Origin: Catenulispora yoronensis | Lineage (GTDB): Bacteria > Actinomycetota > Actinomycetes > Streptomycetales > Catenulisporaceae | NCBI RefSeq assembly: GCF_039531695.1 | Contig: NZ_BAAAQN010000012.1 | Span: 62,001 to 126,000 of the forward strand | Length of the DNA stretch: 64,000 nt | Direction: 5' to 3' | In this document: positions 15,816 to 26,932 of the stretch, in pieces | Layout: each line of letters starts with the position of its first letter | How positions within the stretch are numbered: position 1 is the first letter of the stretch | Notes under the pieces: model-generated | The model's input: only the letters and a program-made list of their open reading frames with translations | Databases searched by the model: none | What the model was told of the DNA's origin: nothing | Position numbers and translations under genes: made by a program

Positions 15816-16298
15816 GTGCGAATGACCAAGAAGCTCGCCACCGTGGCGTTCGCCCTCGGTGCCGCGCTCGCCGGGAGTGTCACCACCGCCGCCGCGACGA
15901 CCGGGGTACAGCTGGCCGCGTGCACCTCCGCGAACTTCGGCGCGCATGTCGTCTGGCTCAAGTTCACGAAGACCGACGGCTCGACGTTCTGCGTCGGCGG
16001 CGGCACCGGCACGGTCACGGTGAACGCCGACATCACGGCCTGGACCGGCTGGAGCGACACCATGACCAGCCCGGCGACCGAGTACTACGGGTTCCTGCAC
16101 TACAGCGGCAGCGGCACGGGCTCCTACCGCATCGGCGACTGGGGCTCGGCGGCGCCGATCGGCGCGTGGAGCTACACCAGCGCGACGCTGCCCTGCATCC
16201 CGCCGCCGCCTCCCTACAGCAGCCTGTGCAGCTACCCGCTCAACCGGCCCTCGCTGCATGTCGACACCGTCGAGATCGACGGAACCACGAGCTTCTGA
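15816..16298 (+). CDS. Small secreted protein of unknown function
   Basis: The 160-residue product has a clear signal peptide (basic MRMTKK, hydrophobic core, AAA-TT cleavage region near residue 28). The mature part is rich in Gly, Ser, Thr and Trp/Tyr and has four cysteines (in AACTS, TFCVG, LPCIP and SLCSY), which could form two disulfides. A PPPPP stretch sits near the C-terminus. Predicted composition suggests a small beta protein. GGGAAGGACC precedes the GTG at 15816; an ATG two codons later is possible. I do not recognise the family. Confidence 0.75.
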   Translation: MRMTKKLATVAFALGAALAGSVTTAAATTGVQLAACTSANFGAHVVWLKFTKTDGSTFCVGGGTGTVTVNADITAWTGWSDTMTSPATEYYGFLHYSGSGTGSYRIGDWGSAAPIGAWSYTSATLPCIPPPPPYSSLCSYPLNRPSLHVDTVEIDGTTSF

Positions 16299-16315
16299 CG
16301 GGACGCGGAACGCCA

Positions 16316-16348
16316 GGGGCGCTGCCGGGAAGACCCCGGCAGCGCCCC
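16316..16348. terminator. Bidirectional hairpin terminator between the secreted protein and pgl
   Basis: GGGGCGCTGCCGGG and CCCGGCAGCGCCCC form a perfect 14-bp stem with a 5-nt loop. It lies between convergent genes and can serve both. Confidence 0.85.
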
Positions 16349-16387
16349 CGGCATCGGATCATCCGATCCTCGGACCACGGTCCGCCC

Positions 16388-17176
16388 TCACGACAACGGG
16401 TACGGCGCCAGCTCCTTCGGCAGCTCCGACGCCGCGGCCCGGTCCAGCAGGAACAGGCTCCGGCCCCGGCCCCGGGCGCCCGCCGCCGGGATCTGCACCG
16501 GTCCGGCGCCGGACAGCGCCAGATGCGTGACCTTCGCCTTCTCGGCGCCGGCCGCGACCACCCAGACCTCGGCCGCCGACTGGATCGCCGGCAGCGTCAG
16601 GGACACCCGCAGCGGCGGCGGCTTCGGCGAGCCGTGCACGCCCACCACGCTGCGCTGCTCCTCGTACAGGGCCGGGTGGCCCGGGAACAGCGAGGCGATG
16701 TGGCCGTCCGGGCCCATGCCCAGCAGCAGCACGTCGAACGCCGGGACGTCCGCGCCCTCCCGGGCGTGGTCCGCGAGCGTCGCGGCGTACCGCTCCGCCG
16801 ACTCCTCGGGCGTGATGCCCATGGTGTCGGCGGCCGGCACCTGGTGGATGTTCTCCGGCGGCAGCAGCCCCTCGGCGACCAGGCCGTCCAGCAGCGCGGC
16901 CCGGGCCTGGGTCTCGTTGCGCTCGGGGTGGCCGGTCGGCAGGAACCGCTCGTCGCCCCACCACAGCTGGACCCGGGACCAGTCCACGGCGGCGCGCGCC
17001 GGGGACGCGGCCACCGCGGCCAGGGTCTTGATGCCGACGGTGCCGCCGGTCAGGACCAGGTGCGCGGCGCCGCGCAGCGCCTGCACGTCGACCACGCGGG
17101 TGATCAGCCGCGCCGCCACCGCCTGGGCCAGAACCTCCGCGTCCTGATGGACCAGGATCTGGGGCGTGGCGCTCAT
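16388..17176 (-). CDS. pgl: 6-phosphogluconolactonase
   Basis: Hydrolyses 6-phosphogluconolactone in the oxidative pentose phosphate pathway. At 262 residues it has the DevB/Pgl signatures VLTGGTVGIKTLAAVA, VQLWWGDERFLP, ERNETQARAAL, LLGMGPDGHIASLFPGHPAL and a C-terminal VWVVAAGAEKA. It is the last gene of the operon. Its ATG overlaps the opcA stop (ATGA). Confidence 0.96.
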   Translation of the reverse strand: MSATPQILVHQDAEVLAQAVAARLITRVVDVQALRGAAHLVLTGGTVGIKTLAAVAASPARAAVDWSRVQLWWGDERFLPTGHPERNETQARAALLDGLVAEGLLPPENIHQVPAADTMGITPEESAERYAATLADHAREGADVPAFDVLLLGMGPDGHIASLFPGHPALYEEQRSVVGVHGSPKPPPLRVSLTLPAIQSAAEVWVVAAGAEKAKVTHLALSGAGPVQIPAAGARGRGRSLFLLDRAAASELPKELAPYPLS

Positions 17177-18327
17177 GGCGCGTCGCCCCTGTCGTCGGCC
17201 GCCGCCTGCTTCGCGGAGGAGGCCTTCGCGTTCTTCTGCGCCGAAGAGACCGGTGACGCGTCCGTCTCCACCCCGGCGGCGGCCGCTGCGTCCGTGGCCT
17301 CCGTCGCGATGTCCTCGCCGGCGGTCTCGGCCGGCGCTTCGCCCAGCGGCCCGTCGGACGGCTGCGCGGTCACCGTGATGGTGGCCGGCTTGCGCGGCGC
17401 GGGGGAGACCTCGGTGATCGCCGACAGGTCGTGCTCGGTGATGTGCCGCAGCACCTCCTCGTACGTCTCGTCGACGTCCAGGCGGCGCAGCTCCTCGGTC
17501 AGCAGATCGGCCAGCTCGCGCCGCTTCAGCGCGACGTGCCGGTCCGGCTGCTCCGGCATGGAGAGCACGGCCAGCATCCCGTCCGGGCGGTTCAGGCTGA
17601 TCTCGCCGGCGTCGGTGCCCAGGTGCACCCCGGTGATGCCGGGGCCCTTGTCGGTGGACAGCGTCACCGGCACGCCCAGGCGCCAGCCCAGCCACACCGC
17701 CAGCAGCGTCGAGGACGGGTTGTCGATCTCGGCGGTGACCTTGACGTCCTTCACCGTGGTCGGCAGCTGGTCCAGCGCCGCGGCCAGCATGGAGCGCCAC
17801 GGCGTGCAGCGGGTCCAGGCCAGGTCGGTGTCGCCGGGGGAGTAGCCGCGCAGCCGCTCGGCCAGCGAGGCCGGCTGGTGGGTGCCGGAGGCGTCGGTGA
17901 TCCGGCGCATCGCCAGCTTGCCCAGCGGCGCCGCCGCCGGGTCCACCGGGGACTCGGCCGGCCACCAGGTGACCACCGGGGTGTCCGGCAGCAGCAGCGG
18001 CAGCACCACGGCGTCGGCGTGGTCGGCCAACTCGCCGTTGAGCCGCATCACCACGGCCTCGCCCGGGCCCATCTCGTCGCCGACCCGCACCTCGGCGTCC
18101 AGCCCGCTGAAGGGCTGCTCCGGGTGCGGTATCACGACCAGGATGCGCGAGGGGTGCGCGCGCGAGGCTTCGCGCGCGGCCCGCAGGGCGTAGTAGTGGT
18201 GCCGCTCGTCGGTCTCGATCACCAGGGTCAGGACCGCGCCCGTGGTGGCCGCCCCGGCCTCCTTGCGGATGTCGATCAGGGCGTTGGCGATCTTCGCCGA
18301 GGTGGTGGAATCCAGGTGCTTGATCAT
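17173..18327 (-). CDS. opcA: OpcA, glucose-6-phosphate dehydrogenase assembly protein
   Basis: Partner needed for activity or assembly of Zwf in actinobacteria and cyanobacteria. Recognised by SRILVVIPHP, VLPLLLPDTPVVTWWPAESP, PGDTDLAWTRCTPWRSMLAAALD and AVWLGWRLGVPV. The protein is 384 residues, and its last ~75 are an Ala/Thr/Glu/Ser low-complexity tail that is not part of the conserved domain. Start ATG at 18327 overlaps the zwf stop by 4 nt, and its own stop overlaps pgl in the same way, so the three are coupled. Confidence 0.94.
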   Translation of the reverse strand: MIKHLDSTTSAKIANALIDIRKEAGAATTGAVLTLVIETDERHHYYALRAAREASRAHPSRILVVIPHPEQPFSGLDAEVRVGDEMGPGEAVVMRLNGELADHADAVVLPLLLPDTPVVTWWPAESPVDPAAAPLGKLAMRRITDASGTHQPASLAERLRGYSPGDTDLAWTRCTPWRSMLAAALDQLPTTVKDVKVTAEIDNPSSTLLAVWLGWRLGVPVTLSTDKGPGITGVHLGTDAGEISLNRPDGMLAVLSMPEQPDRHVALKRRELADLLTEELRRLDVDETYEEVLRHITEHDLSAITEVSPAPRKPATITVTAQPSDGPLGEAPAETAGEDIATEATDAAAAAGVETDASPVSSAQKNAKASSAKQAAADDRGDAP

Positions 18328-19952
18328 GGCCGCCGCCAGCTCCGTCCGTCCTTGGCGAGCATCTCGTCGGCCTTGGCCGGCCCCCACGTGCCCGAGGTGT
18401 ACTGCTCCGGCTTGCCGTTCGCGGCCCAGTAGGCCTCGATCGGGTCCAGGACCTCCCAGCCCAGCTCCACCTCGGCGACCCGGGGGAACAGCGGCGCGTC
18501 GCCGAGCAGCACGTCCAGGATCAGCCGCTCGTAGGCCTCCGGCGAGGACTCGGTGAACGCCTCGCCGTAGGCGAAGTCCATGTTCACGTCGCGCACCTCC
18601 ATCGAGGTGCCCGGGACCTTGGAGCCGAAGCGCACGGTCACGCCCTCGTCCGGCTGCACCCGGATCACCAGGGCGTTCTGCCCCAGCTCCTCGGTCTGGG
18701 TCGGGGTGAAGGGCAGGAACGGCGAGCGCTTGAAGACCACCGCGATCTCGGTGACCCGGCGGCCCAGCCGCTTGCCGGTGCGCAGGTAGAACGGCACGCC
18801 GGCCCAGCGGCGGGTGTTCACCTCCAGCTTCACCGCGGCGTAGGTGTCGGTCAGCGAGTCCGGCGCGATGCCGTCCTCCTGCAGGTACCCGATCACCTTC
18901 TCGCCGCCCTGCCAGCCGGCCGCGTACTGCCCGCGCACCGCGTAGGTGTCCAGGTCGTCGGGGAGCCGGACGGCCGAGAGCACCTTGGTCTTCTCCGCGG
19001 CGATGGCGTCGGCGTCGAAGGACACCGGCTCCTCCATCGCGGTCAGCGCCAGCAGCTGGAGCAGGTGGTTCTGGATGACGTCGCGCGCCGCGCCGATGCC
19101 GTCGTAGTACCCGGCCCGGCCGCCGATGCCGATGTCCTCGGCCATCGTGATCTGCACGTGGTCGACGTGGTCGCGGCTCCAGATCGGCTCGAACATCTCG
19201 TTGGCGAAGCGCAGCGCCAGGATGTTCTGGACCGTCTCCTTGCCCAGGTAGTGGTCGATCCGGAAGACCGACTTGGGCGGGAAGACCGAGTCCACGATCG
19301 CGTTCAGCTCGCGGGCCGAGGCCAGGTCGTGCCCGAACGGCTTCTCGATGATCACCCGGCGCCAGGAGCCCTCCGGGCCCTGGTCCAGGCCGACCTCGTG
19401 GAGCTGCTCGACCACGCCGGGGAAGAACTTCGGCGGCACCGAGAGGTAGAAGGCGTGGTTGCCGTTCGTCCCGCGCTCGGCGTCGAGCTTGTCGATGGTC
19501 TCCTTCAGCTCCATGAAGGCCTGCTTGTCGCCGAACTCGCCGGAGACGAAGCGGAAGCCCTCGGAGAGCTGGCGCCAGACCTCCTCGCGGTACGGGGTCC
19601 GCGCGTGCTCCTTGACCGCCTGGTGCACTTCCTCGGCGAAGTCCTGGTCGGCCCAGTCCCGCCGGGCGAAGCCGACCAGGGCGAAGCCCGGGGGCAGCAG
19701 CCCCCGGTTGGCCAGGTCGTAGATCGCCGGCATCAGCTTCTTGCGGGACAGGTCGCCGGTGACGCCGAACATCACCAGGCCGCAGGGTCCGGCGATGCGG
19801 GGCAGACGGCGGTCGGCGGCGTCGCGCAGCGGGTTCGGGACCACGCCGTCGGGGCCGCCGGTCTCGTGCGCGAGCTGCGTCTTCTCCGCCTGCGAGAGCT
19901 GGAAACCGGGGTGGTTCCCGCCCTTGTGGTGGAAAACGGGCTGGGTGCTCAC
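18324..19952 (-). CDS. zwf: Glucose-6-phosphate 1-dehydrogenase
   Basis: Oxidises glucose 6-phosphate to 6-phosphogluconolactone, making NADPH. The 542-residue protein has the dinucleotide motif MFGVTGDLSRKKLMPAIYDLA, the substrate motif RIDHYLGKETVQN, the conserved EKPFGHDLASARELN segment and the C-terminal ILDVLLGD plus EAYWAANG region. Start is the GTG at 19952, which overlaps the tal stop (GTGA). Confidence 0.98.
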   Translation of the reverse strand: MSTQPVFHHKGGNHPGFQLSQAEKTQLAHETGGPDGVVPNPLRDAADRRLPRIAGPCGLVMFGVTGDLSRKKLMPAIYDLANRGLLPPGFALVGFARRDWADQDFAEEVHQAVKEHARTPYREEVWRQLSEGFRFVSGEFGDKQAFMELKETIDKLDAERGTNGNHAFYLSVPPKFFPGVVEQLHEVGLDQGPEGSWRRVIIEKPFGHDLASARELNAIVDSVFPPKSVFRIDHYLGKETVQNILALRFANEMFEPIWSRDHVDHVQITMAEDIGIGGRAGYYDGIGAARDVIQNHLLQLLALTAMEEPVSFDADAIAAEKTKVLSAVRLPDDLDTYAVRGQYAAGWQGGEKVIGYLQEDGIAPDSLTDTYAAVKLEVNTRRWAGVPFYLRTGKRLGRRVTEIAVVFKRSPFLPFTPTQTEELGQNALVIRVQPDEGVTVRFGSKVPGTSMEVRDVNMDFAYGEAFTESSPEAYERLILDVLLGDAPLFPRVAEVELGWEVLDPIEAYWAANGKPEQYTSGTWGPAKADEMLAKDGRSWRRP

Positions 19953-21049
19953 TTCAGCTTGTCCAGTTCGCCCTGCACCGAGTCGAGGAGCTCCTTCCAG
20001 GAGACCTCGAACTTGTCCACGCCCTCGTCCTCGAGCAGCTGCACGACGTCGTCGTAGGAGACGCCGGCCTCCTCGAGGTCGGCCAGCACCTGGCGCGCCG
20101 CGTCGTAGGTGCCGTGGACCGCGTCCGGGACCGGCTTGCCGTGGTCGGCCTCGGCGTCCAGGGTGGCCTCGGGCATGGTGTTCACCACGCCGGTCACGAT
20201 CAGGTCGTCCACGTACATGGTGTCCGAGTACGCCGGGTCCTTGACGCCGGTCGAGGCCCACAGCGGACGCTGCGCCTTGGCGCCGGCCGCCTCCAGGGCC
20301 TTCCAACGGTCGGAGGAGAAGACCTCCTCGTAGGCCTCGTAGGCCAGGCGGGCGTTCGCCACGGCCGCCTTGCCGCGCAGCTCCGTCTTACCGAGCTTCT
20401 CCAGGCGCTTGTCGATCTCGGTGTCCACCCGGGACACGAAGAACGACGCGACCGAGGCGATCTTGCCCAGGTCGTGGCCGTTGGCCTGGGCCTGCTCGAG
20501 GCCGGCCAGGAAGGCGTCCATCACCGCGCGGTAGCGCTCCAGCGAGAAGATCAGCGTCACGTTCACGCTGATGCCCGCGGCCAGCGTCTCGGTGATCGCC
20601 GGCAGGCCCTCGCGGGTGGCCGGGATCTTGATGAACACGTTCTCCCGGTCCACCAGCCACCACAGCTGCTTGGCCTCGGCGACGGTCGGCGCGCTCTGGT
20701 GCGCCAGGCGCGGGTCGACCTCGATCGAGACCCGGCCGTCCTGCTTGTCCGACGCGTCGTAGGCCGGGCGCAGCACGTCGGCGGCGTCCCGGACGTCGGC
20801 GGTGGTGATCATGCGGATCGCCTCGTCGACGGTCACGCCGCGCACCGCGAGGTCGCGGAGCTGGTCGGTGTAGACCTCCGAGCCCACGATGGCCTTCTGG
20901 AAGATCGTCGGGTTCGTGGTCACGCCCACGACGTTCTTCTCGGTCATCAGCTGGGCCAGGTTGCCGGTCCGCAGGCGCTTGCGGGACAGGTCGTCCAGCC
21001 AGATCGCCACGCCGGCCCCGGACAGCGCGTCCAGGTTCTGGTTCGTCAT
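19949..21049 (-). CDS. tal: Transaldolase
   Basis: Transfers dihydroxyacetone units in the non-oxidative pentose phosphate pathway. The 366-residue length fits the actinobacterial (TalB-like, class 2) branch. VGVTTNPTIFQKAI, VSIEVDPRLA, VFIKIPATREGLPAI with the Schiff-base Lys, and ISVNVTLIFSLERY are present. GAGGGAGA precedes the ATG at 21049. It lies 26 nt downstream of tkt and overlaps zwf by 4 nt. Confidence 0.97.
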   Translation of the reverse strand: MTNQNLDALSGAGVAIWLDDLSRKRLRTGNLAQLMTEKNVVGVTTNPTIFQKAIVGSEVYTDQLRDLAVRGVTVDEAIRMITTADVRDAADVLRPAYDASDKQDGRVSIEVDPRLAHQSAPTVAEAKQLWWLVDRENVFIKIPATREGLPAITETLAAGISVNVTLIFSLERYRAVMDAFLAGLEQAQANGHDLGKIASVASFFVSRVDTEIDKRLEKLGKTELRGKAAVANARLAYEAYEEVFSSDRWKALEAAGAKAQRPLWASTGVKDPAYSDTMYVDDLIVTGVVNTMPEATLDAEADHGKPVPDAVHGTYDAARQVLADLEEAGVSYDDVVQLLEDEGVDKFEVSWKELLDSVQGELDKLK

Positions 21050-21075
21050 CTCGTCATCTCCCTCTTCACTCAAAA

Positions 21076-23202
<2,127 letters not shown>

Positions 23203-23408
23203 CGGAAGCGCTCCTTCGCAGTTCACGCGCCGAGGCCCCACGCTCGGGTACAGCAGCTGGGACCCCTGCGCATCATGATTCAGATCTCGTTTCGCCAGCC
23301 TACTCGGACCACAGGGGCATCGCGTTCCGAGTCAGCAGGTGGGATACGTACATAGGGCTAACTTGGGCAAAGGCTGAGGTGAAGGGTGTCTGAGAGGTTC
23401 GCTCTGTA

Positions 23409-23468
23409 GCCGGGCGGCATGCGCGGCGCGACTCAATGCGCGATAGGGCGACCCGCCGCATGCCCGGC
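23409..23468. other. Imperfect inverted repeat in the tkt/ctaB divergent region
   Basis: GCCGGGCGGCATGCG (23409-23423) pairs with CGCATGCCCGGC (23457-23468), with a 2-nt bulge. The 325-bp gap (23203-23527) holds no gene. TAAAGT at 23482-23487 is a possible -10 for ctaB. The repeat could be an operator or leader structure; its role is unknown. Confidence 0.45.
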
Positions 23469-23527
23469 GAGGGTGACGGTCTAAAGTTGCCTCTTGTCCG
23501 AATCAGGCATCCATGGAGGACGGGCTT

Positions 23528-24499
23528 TTGACCACGGTCGAGACTCCCGCGGCCACGGCTCCGTCCCGGGCCGTCGGCCCGTTGCCGGAAGGCCGGTCCG
23601 GGGACCGCGGCGGCCACGCCGCGGCGGTCGTCAAGGCGTACGTCGCCCTGACCAAGCCGCGCATCATCGAGCTGCTGCTGATCACCACCATCCCGGTGAT
23701 GTTCCTGGCCTTGCGCCATGTTCCGCCACTGTGGCCGGTGATCGCGGTGACCGTCGGGGGCTACCTGTCGGCCGGCAGCGCCAACGCGCTGAACTGCTAC
23801 GTCGACCGCGACATCGACGCCGAGATGCGGCGCACCCGCCGCCGTCCGGTGCCGGCCGCGTCCGTCACGCCGCACAACGCCCTGGTGTTCGGGCTCGTGC
23901 TCGGGGTCGTCTCCACGCTGTGGCTCGGCCTGTTCGTGAACTGGCTGTCCTCGGGCCTGGCGCTCGCCGCCAACGCCTTCTACGTGCTCGTCTACACGAT
24001 GGTGCTCAAGCGGCGCACGCCGCAGAACATCGTGTGGGGCGGCGCGGCCGGGTGCTTCCCGGCGCTGATCGGCTGGACCGCCGCGACCGGGAAGCTCGCG
24101 TGGGCGCCGGTCGTGCTGTTCATGGTGGTCTTCCTGTGGACGCCGCCGCACTTCTGGGCGCTGGCGATCCGCTACAAGGAGGACTACGCGGCGGCCAAGG
24201 TGCCGATGCTGCCGGTCGTCGCCCCGGCGCGCGAGGTGACCCGGCAGATCGTCTGGTACTCCTACGCCACCGTCGCCTGTTCGCTGCTGCTGGGGCCGAT
24301 CGGGCACACCGGCCTGGTCTATCCGATCGCGGCGGCCGTCCTCGGCGTGGTGTTCCTGGTCGAGGCGCACCGGCTGGACCTGCGGGCGCGGTCCGGCAAG
24401 GACGGGGCCGAGCTGCTGCCGATGCGGCTGTTCCACTTCTCGAACATGTACTTGGCACTGTTGTTCGTGGCCGCCGCGGTGAGCCCGCTCGTCGGCTGA
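23528..24499 (+). CDS. ctaB: Protoheme IX farnesyltransferase (heme O synthase)
   Basis: Adds a farnesyl group to heme B to make heme O for cytochrome oxidase. The 323-residue UbiA-family membrane protein has about nine TM segments, the first Asp-rich motif NCYVDRDIDAEMRRT and the second in RYKEDYAAAKVPM, plus FHFSNMYLALLF near the end. GGAGGA at 23515-23520 is spaced 7 nt from the TTG at 23528, which gives the usual short N-terminus (MTTVETP); an ATG at 23513 lies upstream of this site. It works with CtaA and SURF1, both in this window. Confidence 0.95.
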   Translation: MTTVETPAATAPSRAVGPLPEGRSGDRGGHAAAVVKAYVALTKPRIIELLLITTIPVMFLALRHVPPLWPVIAVTVGGYLSAGSANALNCYVDRDIDAEMRRTRRRPVPAASVTPHNALVFGLVLGVVSTLWLGLFVNWLSSGLALAANAFYVLVYTMVLKRRTPQNIVWGGAAGCFPALIGWTAATGKLAWAPVVLFMVVFLWTPPHFWALAIRYKEDYAAAKVPMLPVVAPAREVTRQIVWYSYATVACSLLLGPIGHTGLVYPIAAAVLGVVFLVEAHRLDLRARSGKDGAELLPMRLFHFSNMYLALLFVAAAVSPLVG

Positions 24500-24573
24500 G
24501 AACCAGTCCCAGCACCCCACTCGGCGCTCGACCCAGTAGTGCGCCTTCGCCTCGCGTGAGCGCTCGTTTCCAC

Positions 24574-24579
24574 TAGCCT
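24574..24579 (+). promoter_or_regulatory. -10 box of manA, predicted leaderless GTG
   Basis: TAGCCT lies 8 nt before the GTG at 24588. No ribosome site is present. The -35 region is weak. Confidence 0.45.
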
Positions 24580-24587
24580 GTGGAAAC

Positions 24588-25790
24588 GTGTATCGGCTGA
24601 CCAATACCACCCAGCACTACGCCTGGGGATCGCCCAGGGCCATCAGCGACCTGCTCGGCCGGGAGCCCTCAGGGCAGCCCGAGGCCGAGCTCTGGATGGG
24701 CGCGCACCCCAGCGCCCCGTCCGGGATCGACGGCGGCGAGGCCACGCTGCTGGACTTCGTCTCCGCCGACCCGGTGGGGATGCTCGGCCCGCAGATCGCC
24801 GCCCGGTTCCAGAACCGGCTGCCGTTCCTGCTCAAGGTGCTCTCGGCGGCCAAGGCGCTGTCCATCCAGACCCATCCCACCCGGGCCCAGGCCGAGGCCG
24901 GCTACGCCGCCGAGCAGGAGCGCGGCGTCGCGGCCGGGGACCCGAACCGGAACTACGTGGACGACTGGCCCAAGCCGGAGATCCTGATGGCGCTCACCGA
25001 CTTCGAGGCGCTGGCCGGCTGCCGGGACGCCGCCGACGCCGAGCGGGTGCTGGCCGCCGTGGTCGAGCTGGGCGTCGACGAGCTGGAGCCGCTGCGTGCC
25101 GAGCTCGCGGACCGCCCGCGGCCCGACACCGTGGCGGCGGTGATCGGCAAGCTGCTGGAGTGGCCCGCCGACACCCGGGAGCGGCTGGTCGCCGACGTCG
25201 TCGACGCCGCCGGCCGGGGCGCGGACAAGGACGGCGACCTGGCCGCCGACTTCGCCGCCGTGCTCCAGGTCGCCCGCGACTTCCCCGGCGACATCGGGCT
25301 GGTCGCCATGCTGCTGATGAAGCGCGTGGTGCTCAAGCCCGGCGAGGCCATCTTCCTGGAGGCCGGCGGCCTGCACGCCTACCTGCGCGGCACCGGGATC
25401 GAGCTGCTCGCCAACTCCGACAACGTGCTGCGCGCCGGGCTGACGCCCAAGCACATCGACGTCCCCGAGCTGCTGCGGGTCATGGACGCCTCGGTGCCGG
25501 TCCCGGTGCGCCGGGGCAAGGCGCTCGGGGCCGGGGTCGAGGAGTTCGACACCCCGGCGCCGGAGTTCCGGCTGTACCACGTGGTCCTGGACACCAAGAC
25601 CACGCTGCGTGCCGATCTGCCGGGCACCGGGCCGCGGATCGTGCTGGCCCTGTCCGGCGAGGTCGAGCTGCGCGGCACCCGGGGCGCGCTGACCCTGACC
25701 CAGGGCGAGTCGGCCTTCGTGCCGGCTCGCGAAGGCGCGGTTGAGGTCTCGGGTCTGGCCGAGCTGGTGGTGGCCGCGCCCGGCGTCTGA
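24588..25790 (+). CDS. manA: Mannose-6-phosphate isomerase, class I
   Basis: Interconverts mannose 6-phosphate and fructose 6-phosphate. The 400-residue zinc enzyme has HYAWGSP at the start, SIQTHPTRAQAE with the zinc ligands Gln and His, KPEILMALTDFEALAG with the zinc Glu, PGEAIFLEAGGLHAYLRGTGIELLANSDNVLRAGLTPKH (about 260-300, by position) and a cupin C-terminus. It sits between ctaB and ctaA, which is not its place in streptomycetes, and only 3.2 kb from a mannosidase locus. Confidence 0.96.
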   Translation: MYRLTNTTQHYAWGSPRAISDLLGREPSGQPEAELWMGAHPSAPSGIDGGEATLLDFVSADPVGMLGPQIAARFQNRLPFLLKVLSAAKALSIQTHPTRAQAEAGYAAEQERGVAAGDPNRNYVDDWPKPEILMALTDFEALAGCRDAADAERVLAAVVELGVDELEPLRAELADRPRPDTVAAVIGKLLEWPADTRERLVADVVDAAGRGADKDGDLAADFAAVLQVARDFPGDIGLVAMLLMKRVVLKPGEAIFLEAGGLHAYLRGTGIELLANSDNVLRAGLTPKHIDVPELLRVMDASVPVPVRRGKALGAGVEEFDTPAPEFRLYHVVLDTKTTLRADLPGTGPRIVLALSGEVELRGTRGALTLTQGESAFVPAREGAVEVSGLAELVVAAPGV

Positions 25791-25827
25791 GAACAGCGAC
25801 CCACGCTGTAGTGCACGTATATATAGA

Positions 25828-25864
25828 CGTGTCCCCGGCCTGCGAGCATCAGGCCGGGGACACG
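25828..25864. terminator. Bidirectional terminator between manA and ctaA
   Basis: CGTGTCCCCGGCCTG and CAGGCCGGGGACACG form a perfect 15-bp stem with a 7-nt loop. On the minus strand the stem is followed by an AT-rich run (TCTATATATA), so it also resembles an intrinsic terminator for ctaA. Confidence 0.88.
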
Positions 25865-25881
25865 CTGTCGTTCAGGATGGT

Positions 25882-26925
25882 TCAGGCCGATTCCGGCCGC
25901 TCGCGCATGGCCAGCAGTACCCGCCAGGTCGCAACCCAGACCAGGGCCGCGCCGAACATGTGGATGCCGACCAGCAGCACCGGCAGGTGGGTGAAGTACT
26001 GGACGTAGCCGATCACGCCCTGCGCCATCAGCACCAGGAACAGGTCGCGGACCTTGGCAAGGATCCGGGGCGCCGCTCCGGTGGCCTTCAGCGCGAACCA
26101 CAGCGCGATGGTCAGGCCGACCACCAGGAACACCAGGTCGGCGTGCAGCTGGGTGGCGTTGGCCGGGGTCAGCGGGAAGCGCTTGTTGCCCGGGTCGCCG
26201 GCCTTGGCGCCGGAGTGCGGGCCGCTGCCGGTGACCACGGTGCCGGCGGCGAGCAGGGCGGCGACCCCGGCCGTGAGCACATAGCCGAGCTGCCGCAGGA
26301 TCGGCTGCACGGTCGGGGTCGGTGCGGCGTCGCCCGGCTCGTGGCTGCGGGTCCACAGCACGTAGGACAGCGCGACCATCGCCAGCGACACCAGCATGTG
26401 CACCGCGACCCAGATCGGGGCCAGGTGGGTGCGCACCGAGATGCCGCCGATGACCGCCTGCACCACCACGCCGGCGAACAGCAGCCAGGACAGCTTGATC
26501 AGGGCCGAGCGGCGCGGATGCCAGCGCAGGCACGCCACAAGCGCCGCGCCGACCGCGATCGAGACGCCGGGAGTCAGCATCCGGTTGGTGAACTCGACCG
26601 CGCCGTACGCGCCGAGCCGGCTGGTCGGGACCAGGCTGTCGTCGGTGCAGGTGGGCCAGGTCGGGCAGCCCAGGCCGGAACCGGTGAGCCGGACCGCGCC
26701 GCCGGTGACGATGATGCCGATGTTGGCGATCAGCGCGGCCAGGCAGGCCGCCTGGACGACGGCCGGGGTCGGGCGCCAGGCGAGCAGGCGGCGCGGGTCG
26801 GCGGCCCGGCGGCGGGGGACGGCCGGGGCGAGGGCGGCGGGACCCGCAGGACCCGCGGGACCTGCGGGGTCGACCGCCGGAGTGCTCGTGGCTGTGCCGG
26901 TCGCGTCCCCGGCGGTCTGCGTCAT
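25882..26925 (-). CDS. ctaA: Heme A synthase (CtaA/Cox15)
   Basis: Oxidises heme O to heme A in the membrane. The 347-residue protein has eight hydrophobic segments. GGAVRLTGSGLGCPTWPTC carries the conserved Cys pair of the first outer loop; VEFTNRML, VRTHLAPIWVAVHM and GIHMFGAALV carry heme-ligand histidines. A ~45-residue Ala/Pro-rich extension precedes the core. The ATG at 26925 is 7 nt beyond the stop of the ABC permease, so it is cotranscribed with the transporter. Confidence 0.95.
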   Translation of the reverse strand: MTQTAGDATGTATSTPAVDPAGPAGPAGPAALAPAVPRRRAADPRRLLAWRPTPAVVQAACLAALIANIGIIVTGGAVRLTGSGLGCPTWPTCTDDSLVPTSRLGAYGAVEFTNRMLTPGVSIAVGAALVACLRWHPRRSALIKLSWLLFAGVVVQAVIGGISVRTHLAPIWVAVHMLVSLAMVALSYVLWTRSHEPGDAAPTPTVQPILRQLGYVLTAGVAALLAAGTVVTGSGPHSGAKAGDPGNKRFPLTPANATQLHADLVFLVVGLTIALWFALKATGAAPRILAKVRDLFLVLMAQGVIGYVQYFTHLPVLLVGIHMFGAALVWVATWRVLLAMRERPESA

Positions 26926-26932
26926 GGTCCTG

